Assembly (NCBI RefSeq): GCF_031951985.1
Contig: NZ_JAVLVU010000001.1
Location: 3,472,001 to 3,536,000 of the forward strand
Direction: 5' to 3'
DNA from: Mucilaginibacter terrae
GTDB lineage: Bacteria; Bacteroidota; Bacteroidia; Sphingobacteriales; Sphingobacteriaceae
DNA length: 64,000 nt
Positions within the stretch are counted from its first letter, which is position 1, and the number at the start of each line of letters is the position of its first letter. Both the position numbers and the translations under genes were made by a program. Below are positions 7,834 to 16,581 of the stretch, piece after piece. A model generated the notes under the pieces. That model had not been told where the DNA came from and made no database searches. It was given only the letters and a program-made list of their open reading frames with translations.

Positions 7834-8904
7834 ATGAATTTTGCCAACGAACTGGTGCTTTGGTACCACCAAAATAAACGCGATTTGCCCTGGCGGCACA
7901 CAACCGACCCTTATGTAATTTGGTTGTCGGAGATCATATTGCAGCAAACACGGGTTGAGCAGGGTATGCCTTACTTTAACCGCTTTTTAGCCGCTTACCC
8001 TAACGTAACAGCCTTTGCCAATGCCAGCGAGGATGATATATTAAAGCTATGGCAAGGTTTAGGCTATTACTCGCGCGGCCGTAATATGTTAAAAACAGCC
8101 CAACTGGTTCGCGATGAGCATAAGGGTGTTTTTCCATCGGCTTATGATGAACTTATTAAGTTAAAGGGTGTAGGTGAATACACGGCAGCAGCTATATCAT
8201 CATTTGCGGTAAATGAGGCACGGGCAGTGGTTGATGGGAATGTATACCGGGTATTGGCCCGGTATTTTGGAATTGATGAACCAATAAATAGCACTAAAGG
8301 AAAGAAGCTTTTTCAACAACTGGCCGATGCGGTATTGAATAAAGAGGAACCCGGCTTGCACAACCAGGCCATGATGGAATTTGGCGCTACTTTATGCAAG
8401 CCCAAGAATCCGGCCTGCGGCATTTGCCCGGTAAGTTTGGGATGCCAGGCCTTTAAAACCAATGCCACTACTCAACTGCCGGTTAAGCTTAAAACAGTAA
8501 AAGTTAAAGAGCGTTTTTTTAACTATTTTTTAGTTTTAAACGGCAATGAAATTTTGATGAACAAGCGTACCGGAAACGATATTTGGACGGGTTTGTACGA
8601 CCTGCCATTGGTTGAAACCGATACCTTGCTGCCTGCTCACGAAATTGTTACTCAACCCCTAACCCTGCATTATTTTGGTCCAAACCCGCAAGTGGAAGAG
8701 GTTTTTGGTCTTCAAAAACACATACTTACCCATCAGCGGCTCACAATAAGGTTTATAAAGGTTAAAAATCAACCTGTATATATGGAGCCGGATTGGTTTT
8801 ACACCGACCTTGAAAACCTGGAAAAGCTGGCTTTACCCAAAATCGTTTTTATATTTCTAACTAATTTTTTTAAATTTGAAAACAATTCTCTTTTTTCTAA
8901 CTAA
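7834..8904 (+). CDS. mutY: A/G-specific adenine glycosylase MutY
   Basis: 356 residues from ATG 7834 (an in-frame TTG lies three codons earlier). MutY excises adenine paired with 8-oxoguanine. Seen: catalytic Glu33 in SEIILQQT, helix-hairpin-helix LKGVGEYTAAAI (residues 110-121), catalytic Asp134 in AVVDGNVYRV, the 4Fe-4S ligands C188-X6-C195-X2-C198-X5-C204, and a C-terminal NUDIX-like domain from about residue 225 that recognises oxoG. Stop is 3 bp before the ssb ATG, though ssb has its own promoter box inside the end of mutY. Confidence 0.95.
   Translation: MNFANELVLWYHQNKRDLPWRHTTDPYVIWLSEIILQQTRVEQGMPYFNRFLAAYPNVTAFANASEDDILKLWQGLGYYSRGRNMLKTAQLVRDEHKGVFPSAYDELIKLKGVGEYTAAAISSFAVNEARAVVDGNVYRVLARYFGIDEPINSTKGKKLFQQLADAVLNKEEPGLHNQAMMEFGATLCKPKNPACGICPVSLGCQAFKTNATTQLPVKLKTVKVKERFFNYFLVLNGNEILMNKRTGNDIWTGLYDLPLVETDTLLPAHEIVTQPLTLHYFGPNPQVEEVFGLQKHILTHQRLTIRFIKVKNQPVYMEPDWFYTDLENLEKLALPKIVFIFLTNFFKFENNSLFSN
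8871..8878 (+). promoter_or_regulatory. -7 box of ssb
   Basis: TAAATTTG inside the last codons of mutY, exact match to TAnnTTTG, 29 bp before the ssb ATG. A T-rich -33 region is present but no clean TTTG. Confidence 0.5.
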
Positions 8905-8907
8905 AAC

Positions 8908-9327
8908 ATGTCTGGAATAAATAAAGTAATTTTGGTAGGCCACTTAGGTAAAGACCCTGAAATAAGATACCTTGAGGGTAATGTTTCGGTAGCAAGTTTT
9001 CCATTGGCCACGTCAGAAACTTTTAATAAAGATGGCCGCAAAGTTGAACAAACCGAATGGCACAATATAGTAATGTGGCGCGGATTAGCCGACGTTGCAG
9101 CCAAGTATTTACAAAAAGGTAAGCTGGTGTATATTGAAGGCAAACTGCGTACCCGATCTTTTGAAGATAAAACAGGTATAAAAAAATATACTACCGAAAT
9201 TGTAGCCGAGAACTTTACTGTTTTGGGCCGCAAAAGCGATTTTGATGATAACAAGCAAACCGTTAAAAGTGAAGATGCCGATGCGGATTACGACCGCTCT
9301 ACTGAGGCAGATAATCTGCCATTTTAG
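8908..9327 (+). CDS. ssb: Single-stranded DNA-binding protein
   Basis: 139 residues. OB fold begins MSGINKVILVGHLGKDPEIRY and ends near residue 108, followed by an acidic linker and the C-terminal tip DNLPF, which is the usual docking peptide for replication and repair partners. Shorter than many SSB proteins because the linker is only about 25 residues. Follows mutY by 3 bp and has a strong terminator downstream. Confidence 0.95.
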   Translation: MSGINKVILVGHLGKDPEIRYLEGNVSVASFPLATSETFNKDGRKVEQTEWHNIVMWRGLADVAAKYLQKGKLVYIEGKLRTRSFEDKTGIKKYTTEIVAENFTVLGRKSDFDDNKQTVKSEDADADYDRSTEADNLPF

Positions 9328-9354
9328 TATTCCAATTACAAACTTGAATATACA

Positions 9355-9387
9355 GCGCCTTCCGTTAATAACGGCGGGCGTTTTTTT
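9355..9387 (+). terminator. Intrinsic terminator after ssb
   Basis: CGCC-TT-CCGTT / AACGG-C-GGGCG stem with an AAT loop followed by eight T. Ends the mutY-ssb transcript. Confidence 0.75.
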
Positions 9388-9472
9388 TGGGGGGATATGG
9401 GTGATACGCTTTCGTCAGCCTAAAACCATAAAAACGGTATACCCATACTAATGCCGAACTTTTAAAATTACC

Positions 9473-9497
9473 TTGTGTTGTAAATTGAAAAACACAA
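9473..9497. promoter_or_regulatory. Inverted repeat before the aldo/keto reductase
   Basis: TTGTGTT (9473-9479) and AACACAA (9491-9497) separated by 11 bp, ending 3 bp before the ATG. Placement fits an operator or a leader hairpin; no regulator can be named. Confidence 0.35.
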
Positions 9498-9500
9498 CAA

Positions 9501-10346
9501 ATGTCATCTGCAAAATCATCATTAACTTATAAATTAGGTGGCGAGTTAGAAATTAACCGCCTTGGCTATGGAGCCATGCAATTAACCGGAAACGGTGTAT
9601 TTGGCGAGGTTGCCGACCGCGAAAATGCCATAAAAGTTTTACAGGAAGCTGTTGCCAGCGGCGTAAACTTTATTGATACCGCCGAGGCGTATGGTCCTAA
9701 ATTCAACGAAACTTTAATTGCCGATGCCCTTCACCCATATAAGCAAGGGTTGGTAATTGCCACTAAAGGCGGCTTTAACCGCCCCGGCCCCAACAATTGG
9801 GTACCTAACGGCGATGCCGGTTATATTCGCTCCAACATCGAAGGCAGTTTAGAACGCCTGAAAGTAGACACCATTGACTTGTGGCAGTTGCACCGCATTG
9901 ACCCTAACATTGCCGTTGAGGAAACGCTAAAGCCGGTTATAGAGGCCGTTGAAGCAGGCAAGATCAAATACGTAGGCCTATCAGAAGTTAATGTGGAGCA
10001 AATAGAGCGCGTGCGTAAGTTGCTACCTATTGTATCGGTACAAAATCTCTATAACCTGGGCAATCGCCAATGGGAAGAGGTACTGGATTATACCGCCGAG
10101 CAAGGTTTAGCCTTTATTCCATGGTATCCGTTGGCATCTGGACCAGATAAGCTGGCCGAAAAAATACAGCATATTGCCGAAAAGTACGAGGCAACTACCG
10201 CGCAAATAGCTTTGGCCTGGTTGCTTAAACGTTCGGATAATATATTGCTTATTCCGGGCACCAAGTCGGTAACTCATTTGCACGAAAACTTAAAAGCGGC
10301 AGATATTGAGTTGACTGAAGAAGAATTTGAGAGTTTATCGAAATAA
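9501..10346 (+). CDS. Aldo/keto reductase
   Basis: 281 residues forming a TIM-barrel NADPH-dependent oxidoreductase. The catalytic tetrad is visible: Asp and Tyr in FIDTAEAYGP, Lys in IATKGG, His in QLHRID. The late motif LLIPGTKSVTHLHENLKA is the NADP 2'-phosphate binding region. No signal peptide, so cytoplasmic. It resembles the YdbC/Tas-type short AKRs; substrate not predictable. Stands alone between ssb and a convergent araC-type gene. Confidence 0.9.
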   Translation: MSSAKSSLTYKLGGELEINRLGYGAMQLTGNGVFGEVADRENAIKVLQEAVASGVNFIDTAEAYGPKFNETLIADALHPYKQGLVIATKGGFNRPGPNNWVPNGDAGYIRSNIEGSLERLKVDTIDLWQLHRIDPNIAVEETLKPVIEAVEAGKIKYVGLSEVNVEQIERVRKLLPIVSVQNLYNLGNRQWEEVLDYTAEQGLAFIPWYPLASGPDKLAEKIQHIAEKYEATTAQIALAWLLKRSDNILLIPGTKSVTHLHENLKAADIELTEEEFESLSK

Positions 10347-10383
10347 TTACCTCACCCCGGCTTTCGTCGGTTTGGAGGGAGCT

Positions 10384-10415
10384 AAAAGCTGCATTTGGTA
10401 ACAGATGCAGCTTTT
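10384..10415. terminator. Bidirectional terminator between AKR and AraC genes
   Basis: Perfect 11-bp arms AAAAGCTGCAT (10384-10394) and ATGCAGCTTTT (10405-10415). The T run on either strand allows it to end both convergent genes; it overlaps the last two bases of the araC-type stop codon. Confidence 0.8.
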
Positions 10416-11382
10416 AATTTTTATTACCTACCTCGCTTGGCCGTAAATTAAAACGCTTTTTAAAGGCAACCGTAAAATGGTGCGCGTTTTTATAACCTAC
10501 AGTATCGGCAACCTCGCTAACGGTTAAGCCCGATTGCAGCAGCGACTGTGCCTTTTGCATACGCAATTCGGCCAGGTAACCAAATACAGTGTGGCCGTAT
10601 GTTTCTTTAAAACCTTTTTTTAGTTTAAAATCATTAAGCCCGCTCTTTTTGGCAAGCTCATTAAGCGAGTGCGGTGTTTTAATGTTTTGTTCGAGCAATT
10701 GCTTTACGGCTTGCAGTTTTTGCAAATCATTATTAGTAGCTGGCCTCGGTTGCTCAACCGGCTCTAACAGGCTGTTTTTTAATTGTAATGATAGCAGTTC
10801 CAATATCTTCCCCTCCAGGTATATACGGCGAATGTAAGCAGGTTGTGCGGCCTTGTTAATTTCGGATATAATGGCTTTGAGTTGTTGTGTAATGGGTTGG
10901 TTCTCTGTCACAAAAATGGTTTTAGACTCGTTTGCCAAATCGCCATCATTAAAAACAGGACTTTTCCAAAATAAATGCTTTATAAAACGGCGGGTTAAGC
11001 AAACCGAAAATATACGCGTGGTTTGTTTAATGCCTGCTTCAATATTAAGTTCGGAGCAATACAAAGAATTATACTGTCCGGCTTTTAGCATAATGTTGCT
11101 CTTGTTGCCATGTGACGTGATTACCTCTCCATCCAGCAAAAAGTTCATTAACCAGCAAGAGTTGTCGCACTGCATGCTTAAGCGGCAGGGTTTATTGGCT
11201 TCTATAGTGCTTTGAAAAACGCAGGCTCCGTCAAACCATAATTCGTTTATATACAGGTTTCCCCAGGTGGCAGTACTGTGCGAATATCGTTCCTCCAGTT
11301 GCTTTAGTCCCGAAAACTCTCTTGGATATTTCAGCTGGAGATTTAAAGCCTCATGAGAGGCCGATGTGATAGTGATATTCAT
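10414..11382 (-). CDS. AraC family transcriptional regulator
   Basis: 322 residues. The C-terminal ~100 residues hold two helix-turn-helix units (SLNELAKKSGLNDFKLKKGFKETYGHTVFGYL and LTVSEVADTVGYKNAHHFTVAFKKRF), ending RPSEVGNKN. The N-terminal 200 residues are a sensing domain without a recognisable ligand motif. It is divergent from a TonB receptor gene, the same arrangement as siderophore or haem regulators of the PchR type. Twin 20-bp direct repeats immediately upstream (11383-11423) are the likely operators, so it probably controls itself and the receptor. Confidence 0.9.
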   Translation of the reverse strand: MNITITSASHEALNLQLKYPREFSGLKQLEERYSHSTATWGNLYINELWFDGACVFQSTIEANKPCRLSMQCDNSCWLMNFLLDGEVITSHGNKSNIMLKAGQYNSLYCSELNIEAGIKQTTRIFSVCLTRRFIKHLFWKSPVFNDGDLANESKTIFVTENQPITQQLKAIISEINKAAQPAYIRRIYLEGKILELLSLQLKNSLLEPVEQPRPATNNDLQKLQAVKQLLEQNIKTPHSLNELAKKSGLNDFKLKKGFKETYGHTVFGYLAELRMQKAQSLLQSGLTVSEVADTVGYKNAHHFTVAFKKRFNLRPSEVGNKN

Positions 11383-11423
11383 AAAATCCGTTAGGCGTTG
11401 ATAAAAATCCGTTTAGCGTTGAT
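11383..11423. promoter_or_regulatory. Twin direct-repeat operators, AraC-type
   Basis: AAAATCCGTTAGGCGTTGAT at 11383-11402 is followed by AAAATCCGTTTAGCGTTGAT at 11404-11423: 18 of 20 identical, repeat period 21 bp, two helical turns. AraC proteins bind such tandem sites on one DNA face. The repeats abut the araC-type start codon and are about 60 bp upstream of the TonB receptor ATG. Confidence 0.75.
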
Positions 11424-11447
11424 GCTTTCCGGTTACAATGATACACA

Positions 11448-11456
11448 TTTGCACTC
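11448..11456 (+). promoter_or_regulatory. Candidate -7 box of the TonB receptor
   Basis: CACATTTG, one mismatch from TAnnTTTG, about 25 bp before the ATG and 25 bp after the second operator. Position fits activation by a regulator bound at 11383-11423. Confidence 0.35.
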
Positions 11457-11480
11457 GTTATTTTTAATCAGTCTAAATAA

Positions 11481-13742
11481 ATGAAACTGGTATTTACCCT
11501 ATTTTTTTTATTCATTACAGGTACCGCTATAGTTTTTGCCCAAAGTAAGGGGCGCGTAGCCGGCAAGGTATTAACAAGCGACGGTAAACCTGCCGACGCC
11601 ATTTGCATTTTAGTAGATGGCAGGCAAGCTGCGTTAACCCAGTACAATGGAAGCTATAACTTATCGGTACCGGAGGGGAATCATCAGTTGGCTTTTAGTT
11701 TTATGAACAATGTACAACAGCAACAAAGTATTACTGTTACCGCCGGTAAAACATTAACCCTGCCCAACATCACTTTAAAAGAAACTGCTTTTCAGTTGAA
11801 TGATGTAATAGTTACCGGACAGTTTGAGCCGCAATCGGTAAAAAACTCGGTATACCAGGTGCGTACAATTAATAACGAGCGTATACGACTGCGGGGCGCC
11901 AGCAACATACAACAGGTACTTAACACCGAGCTTGGCGTACGCTTTGCCAACGACCTCACCCTTGGCACTACCGATATTAACCTGATGGGCGTAAGTGGCC
12001 AGCGTGTTAAGATACTGCTTGACGGCACCCCCCTGTTAGACCGTGGCGATACCCGCGAAAGCCTTGGGCAGATAGATGTTAACATGATTGAGAAAATTGA
12101 GATTGTGGAAGGGCCTATGTCGGTTATGTATGGCACTGATGCTTTGGGTGGAGTTATAAACTTAATAACCAAAAAGGCAGCCACAGGCAATAACAGTTTA
12201 CTGGTGGGCGTGCGCGTACAGGAGGAAAGTGCAGGTAAACAATACGACACGTTTAACAAAAGCGGAACCCACAACGCCAGCCTTAACTTAAAATGGCAAA
12301 ACAAAGGCTGGAATGCGGGTGCCGATGTAAGCCGTAATAATTTTGGCGGTTGGAAACCCGGCAATGGCCTACAGCCCTGGCTACCCAAAAATCAATGGCT
12401 GGCTAATGCTACAGCGGGTTATGCCAATCAAAAATTTAAGGTTTGGTACCGCATAAATGCAACCGATGAAGACATTATAAGCGATGGCGCTATTAACGCC
12501 AGCACCAATGTATCAAAAGATCAGAAGTTTATTACGCACCGCTACATGCACGAGTTGCAGGGTAACACGCGCTTGAGTGATGCTTTAAGTTTTAACTTCG
12601 CCGCCTCGTACACCGATTATAGCCGACGTACACAAACTACCGAATTTAACCACGCCACCGGAACCCGCTTTTTAACTGCAACCGCTTCAGAGCAGGCTGT
12701 TGCTAAATTTGATAATACCTTCATCAGGGGTATTGCACAATACAAAATTTCGGAACATGTTAATTTGCAGCCCGGCTTTGAGGTTAACCTTACCGGCAGC
12801 ACCGGCGACCGAATTTTAGGCACGCCCACTATTAATGATTACTCTTTTTTTGCCTCTTCCGAAATTGCTTTAGGCAAATTCAGCCTGCGTCCGGGTTTTA
12901 GGGTTATACACAATTCGGTGTATGATGCGCCTCCGGTTATACCATCCTTTAATGCCAAGGTTGCATTATCGCCCACGCTTGATTTGCGGGTAGCTTACGC
13001 TTACGGGTACCGGTCGCCTGCACTGCGCGAGCTATACTTTAACTTTTTTGATGCCAGCCACTCCATCATAGGCAACCCTAATCTTAAAGCTGAGTACTCA
13101 AACAGTTACAACGGCACACTATCATGGCAACTGCTAAACCAGCAAACCATTAAGCTGCGCTCAGTTGTTGGCGGCTTTTATAACCAGTTCCACAACTTTA
13201 TAGGTACCGCTTTTGATGCCAGCAACGGCTCTATCACTACCTATCTTAACATCGACCGTTATAAAACCGTGGGTGGCACCATGGAAAACACCCTTACTTA
13301 CAAAAATTTGCAGGCAACATTGGGTTTTTACTATACCGGCCGCTACAATCAGCTTAAAAACGAAGACCCTACCATACCCCAGCTGAGCTGGAGTCCGGAG
13401 GTAAACAGCAACATTGCTTATACCATTACCCAATGGAAAACCAGTGTAGCCCTGTTTTACAAATACACTGGCAAGCGTCCGTCTTACGAGTACATAAACA
13501 ACGCCGGTACCACAACTATTCAACGGGCATCGGTATCGGCCTTTAACACGGCCGATTTTAGCGTCAACAAAATCATCAACCGCACACTCACCCTTAACGG
13601 GGGTATACGCAATGTATTTAACGTAACCCGCGTAAACAATACCTCGCAAGATAGCGGCGGTGCTCACAGTACAGGTGGTGCAGTGCCGGTTGGTTACGGC
13701 CGATCTTTCTTTTTAGGCTTTAACTATCAATTTTCTAAATAA
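11481..13742 (+). CDS. TonB-dependent outer membrane receptor (HmuR-like, probable haem/iron)
   Basis: 753 residues. Signal peptide ends at AIVFAQ (residue 20). A carboxypeptidase-regulatory-like beta-sandwich (residues 25-105) precedes the plug domain (NDVIVTGQ, then VKILLDGTPLLDRGD and IEIVEGPMSVMYGTDALGGVINLITKK), then a 22-strand barrel ending in an aromatic residue region YGRSFFLGFNYQFSK. TonB receptors import scarce ligands using the proton motive force. The next gene encodes an HmuY-like lipoprotein, so haem is the best guess. Divergent from an AraC regulator with twin operators between them. Confidence 0.9.
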   Translation: MKLVFTLFFLFITGTAIVFAQSKGRVAGKVLTSDGKPADAICILVDGRQAALTQYNGSYNLSVPEGNHQLAFSFMNNVQQQQSITVTAGKTLTLPNITLKETAFQLNDVIVTGQFEPQSVKNSVYQVRTINNERIRLRGASNIQQVLNTELGVRFANDLTLGTTDINLMGVSGQRVKILLDGTPLLDRGDTRESLGQIDVNMIEKIEIVEGPMSVMYGTDALGGVINLITKKAATGNNSLLVGVRVQEESAGKQYDTFNKSGTHNASLNLKWQNKGWNAGADVSRNNFGGWKPGNGLQPWLPKNQWLANATAGYANQKFKVWYRINATDEDIISDGAINASTNVSKDQKFITHRYMHELQGNTRLSDALSFNFAASYTDYSRRTQTTEFNHATGTRFLTATASEQAVAKFDNTFIRGIAQYKISEHVNLQPGFEVNLTGSTGDRILGTPTINDYSFFASSEIALGKFSLRPGFRVIHNSVYDAPPVIPSFNAKVALSPTLDLRVAYAYGYRSPALRELYFNFFDASHSIIGNPNLKAEYSNSYNGTLSWQLLNQQTIKLRSVVGGFYNQFHNFIGTAFDASNGSITTYLNIDRYKTVGGTMENTLTYKNLQATLGFYYTGRYNQLKNEDPTIPQLSWSPEVNSNIAYTITQWKTSVALFYKYTGKRPSYEYINNAGTTTIQRASVSAFNTADFSVNKIINRTLTLNGGIRNVFNVTRVNNTSQDSGGAHSTGGAVPVGYGRSFFLGFNYQFSK

Positions 13743-13770
13743 TCAAAATCAATAAACAGACTCATAAAAA

Positions 13771-15138
13771 ATGAAAAAACTATTATCTATCATGTGTGCA
13801 ATGGTCATTCTTTTTACGGCATGTAAAGAGAACGATCCGCCGTTGGCCGACAACGTTGTGGTGTTCCAGGCCGATAAGCAGGGCTTTACGTCAGACCAAA
13901 CCTCGGCCGATGTAAAACTTACCCTGAGCCGCAACGTAAGTGCAGCTACCGATGTAACAGTTTCGTTAGTAGCCACCGGCGTAACTTATGGTACCGATTT
14001 TACCACGGTTCCGGCAGCATCTAATGGTAAAATAACGGTTAGTGTACCGGCAGGAAGCAACACAGCCACCATTAAGGTTAACAAAGCAGCTAACTTGTTT
14101 TTGAACGGCACCGAATCAATTGCTTTCAAAATTGAAACGGCCACTCAATCGGTATTAGCCGGAAGCGTTGCTCAGTTACAATTGAGCTTTTCATCTATCG
14201 TATCAACCGGTACCCAGCTTACGTTGGAGGGTGGAGACGGCGGTACAGCAGCAGTTAACTCGGTATACGTTGACCTGAGCGCCAATAAACAAACCAGTGT
14301 TTTACGTAACGATTGGGATCTGGGCTTTTACAGCGGTACCGATTTCAGGGTAATTCTAAATAACACCATCGGCGCATCGGCTGTGGTTGTTAATAAAACC
14401 GATATTAACAGTGTTACAGCTGCTGATGTAAACACGGCAAGCCTGGTAATTGGCTTAGGGCAGGGTACATTAGCCGCCATTGATGATCCGCAAGGAGATT
14501 TAACCAAAACCGTTATTGGCGCCGTATCTGCCACTGATGCCGATAACAAAGTTTATGTAATTAACCGTGCCGGTGGTTCGGGTATTATACTGCCCGTGGC
14601 CGATTTAATAAAAGTGCGTGTGTTACGTAACGCAACCGGTGGTTACACCCTGCAATACGCCAAATTGGGCGAAACCACGTTTCAAACTTTAAGCATCGCC
14701 AAAAACAGCGCTTATAACTTCAGGTATATATCATTTGCCAAGGGTGCGGTTGAGGTTGAGCCAGCCAAAGCCAACTGGGATTTTGTATGGGGTTACAGCA
14801 TTTATTACACCGCTACCTTCCCCTATGGTTTTTCGGATCTGGTATTCACCAATTACTTAGGCGGCACACAAACTGCCGAGGTTTTAACCAGCACTGTTAG
14901 CTACGATGCTTACGCCGAAGCCAATATTGCCAATACTACCTTTTCAAGCGGCCGCAACACTATCAGCTCTAACTGGCGCGTAACAAGCGGCGGTACCGTA
15001 GGTGTAAGAACCGACAGGTTTTATGTTATAAAAGATTCGGCAGGTAACGTGTACAAATTAAAATTTATAAGCTTTGGCCCTGATGGCGGTACACGCGGCA
15101 AACCGGTGTTAACCTATGCCTTGGTTAAAAAGGCTTAA
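13771..15138 (+). CDS. hmuY: HmuY-like haem-binding lipoprotein
   Basis: 455 residues. Lipobox LFTAC (Cys18) after a short signal. Residues 25-135 resemble a Calx-beta/immunoglobulin-type domain (DVKLTLSRNVSAATDVTVSL; GTESIAFKIET), not present in classical HmuY. The C-terminal ~280 residues match the HmuY pattern: DWDLGFYSGTDFRVILNN, then KANWDFVWGYSIYY, and DRFYVIKDSAGNVYKLKF. HmuY captures haem at the cell surface and passes it to HmuR. It lies 28 bp after the receptor gene, certainly cotranscribed. Axial haem ligands cannot be assigned from motif alone. Confidence 0.8.
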   Translation: MKKLLSIMCAMVILFTACKENDPPLADNVVVFQADKQGFTSDQTSADVKLTLSRNVSAATDVTVSLVATGVTYGTDFTTVPAASNGKITVSVPAGSNTATIKVNKAANLFLNGTESIAFKIETATQSVLAGSVAQLQLSFSSIVSTGTQLTLEGGDGGTAAVNSVYVDLSANKQTSVLRNDWDLGFYSGTDFRVILNNTIGASAVVVNKTDINSVTAADVNTASLVIGLGQGTLAAIDDPQGDLTKTVIGAVSATDADNKVYVINRAGGSGIILPVADLIKVRVLRNATGGYTLQYAKLGETTFQTLSIAKNSAYNFRYISFAKGAVEVEPAKANWDFVWGYSIYYTATFPYGFSDLVFTNYLGGTQTAEVLTSTVSYDAYAEANIANTTFSSGRNTISSNWRVTSGGTVGVRTDRFYVIKDSAGNVYKLKFISFGPDGGTRGKPVLTYALVKKA

Positions 15139-15179
15139 GCACTTGTTCAAACTAAACCAAACAACAAAAAGTCCTGATT

Positions 15180-15214
15180 ACCCGCAGCATAAATTATTCA
15201 TGCAAGCTGCGGGT
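15180..15214. terminator. Hairpin between hmuY and thrC
   Basis: ACCCGCAGC (15180-15188) and GCTGCGGGT (15206-15214), a perfect 9-bp stem with a 17-nt loop between convergent genes. No long T run, so terminator activity is moderate inference. Confidence 0.5.
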
Positions 15215-15299
15215 AATACAGGCACAAATATTCCGACAATAACTTCTCTAACAAGAAGGCAGACCCGCGTAGTTACTTTCGGTTCAAAATAATTAATTC

Positions 15300-16490
15300 C
15301 TACTCAATCTTCAGGTTTTCCAGGTACTTATAACCACTACCGGTATTTACCAGCAACACCTGTTCCCCTGAGCCTATCCAGCCATCGGCTTTCAACTTTT
15401 TAAACGCGTGCCATAAAGCAGCTCCCTCGGGCGCTATAAGCATACCTTCGTTGGCAGCAATCTCCTTTAAGGCAGCTTCCATATTGGCATCGCTTACGGT
15501 AATGGCCGTGCCGTTACTTTGGCGCAGTACCTTCAGTATCAGTTTATCGGCAAAAGGTTTGGGCACACGCAGTCCGTTAGCTACGGTAAAACCGCCGTCT
15601 ATAAATTCGGCGCTTGCGGCCCCTTCATGAAAAGCGCGGGTAATGCCATTGCAGCTTTCAGATTGTACGGTTACCATGCGTGGCCGCTTGCTCCCTATCC
15701 AACCCATTGCCTCCATTTCATCAAAAGCTTTCCAAATGCCCAGCAAACCAGTACCGCCACCGGTTGGGTACAGTATTACATCGGGCACCTGCCATTTCAG
15801 TTGCTCGGCAATTTCATAACCCATGGTTTTTTTGCCCTCCAGCCTGTACGGTTCTTTTAAGGTAGATACCTGGAACCAGCCATTGGCCGTAGCCTCCTGA
15901 TGCGCCAGTTTGCCGCAATCGGCTATATTGCCGTCTACCTCAACTAAACGGGCACCGTATAAACGGCATTCATCTTTAAATACCTGAGGCGTTTTAACGG
16001 GCATATAAACATGCGCCTTAATACCGGCCCTGGCACAATACGCAGCCAATGCACCACCGGCATTACCGGCAGTAGGTGTTACCATATTGGTTATACCTAA
16101 TTCCTTTGCCTTTGATACCGCCGCACCTATGCCACGCGCTTTAAATGACCCTGTAGGGTTGCCCGACTCATCTTTCCATAACACCTCACAGTCGCCGGTT
16201 ATATATTCCAGGTTAGTTAGCGGCAGTATAGGTGTAAACCCCTCTCCCATGGTAACTACATTGTCGGGCGATTCGACCGGTAAAAATTCATGATAACGCC
16301 ACATGTTTGCTGGCCGCCCGGCTAAAAACTCATCGGGGTTAAGGTTTTGCGGCAAATAGTACTCGGCATATAACGAGGTATTGCACTCATTTTTATAGCA
16401 AAAGGTATTAATAACGTGCGCCGGATAATGCTCATGGCATACCGGACAAACCAAGCCTTTTATAAATGAATGTACTTGTAAATCTAACAT
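15300..16490 (-). CDS. thrC: Threonine synthase
   Basis: 396 residues, PLP-dependent fold type II enzyme that converts O-phosphohomoserine to threonine. The PLP lysine is K117 in NPTGSFKARG; the phosphate loop is YPTGGGTGLLG. An N-terminal zinc-ribbon-like segment with C15, C18, C31 and C36 precedes the catalytic domain, as in the archaeal-type threonine synthases. A related threonine dehydratase is less likely because of this finger. No other threonine-pathway genes are nearby; a LysR regulator follows upstream on the same strand. Confidence 0.85.
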   Translation of the reverse strand: MLDLQVHSFIKGLVCPVCHEHYPAHVINTFCYKNECNTSLYAEYYLPQNLNPDEFLAGRPANMWRYHEFLPVESPDNVVTMGEGFTPILPLTNLEYITGDCEVLWKDESGNPTGSFKARGIGAAVSKAKELGITNMVTPTAGNAGGALAAYCARAGIKAHVYMPVKTPQVFKDECRLYGARLVEVDGNIADCGKLAHQEATANGWFQVSTLKEPYRLEGKKTMGYEIAEQLKWQVPDVILYPTGGGTGLLGIWKAFDEMEAMGWIGSKRPRMVTVQSESCNGITRAFHEGAASAEFIDGGFTVANGLRVPKPFADKLILKVLRQSNGTAITVSDANMEAALKEIAANEGMLIAPEGAALWHAFKKLKADGWIGSGEQVLLVNTGSGYKYLENLKIE

Positions 16491-16581
16491 AGCGGCAACC
16501 CCTTATTAAAAAGGGTAACAGCAAATATATTTACTGAGTTTACCGGAAGGTTATACAATATATGGATAACTCATAACACCA

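Noticed and set aside
9242..9451. 69-codon frame overlapping ssb
   Set aside because: Out-of-frame reading of the ssb end and its terminator.
10350..10382. CTCACCCCGGC...GGAGGGAG as a fourth repeat family
   Set aside because: Too short and imperfect for a claim without other copies in the window.
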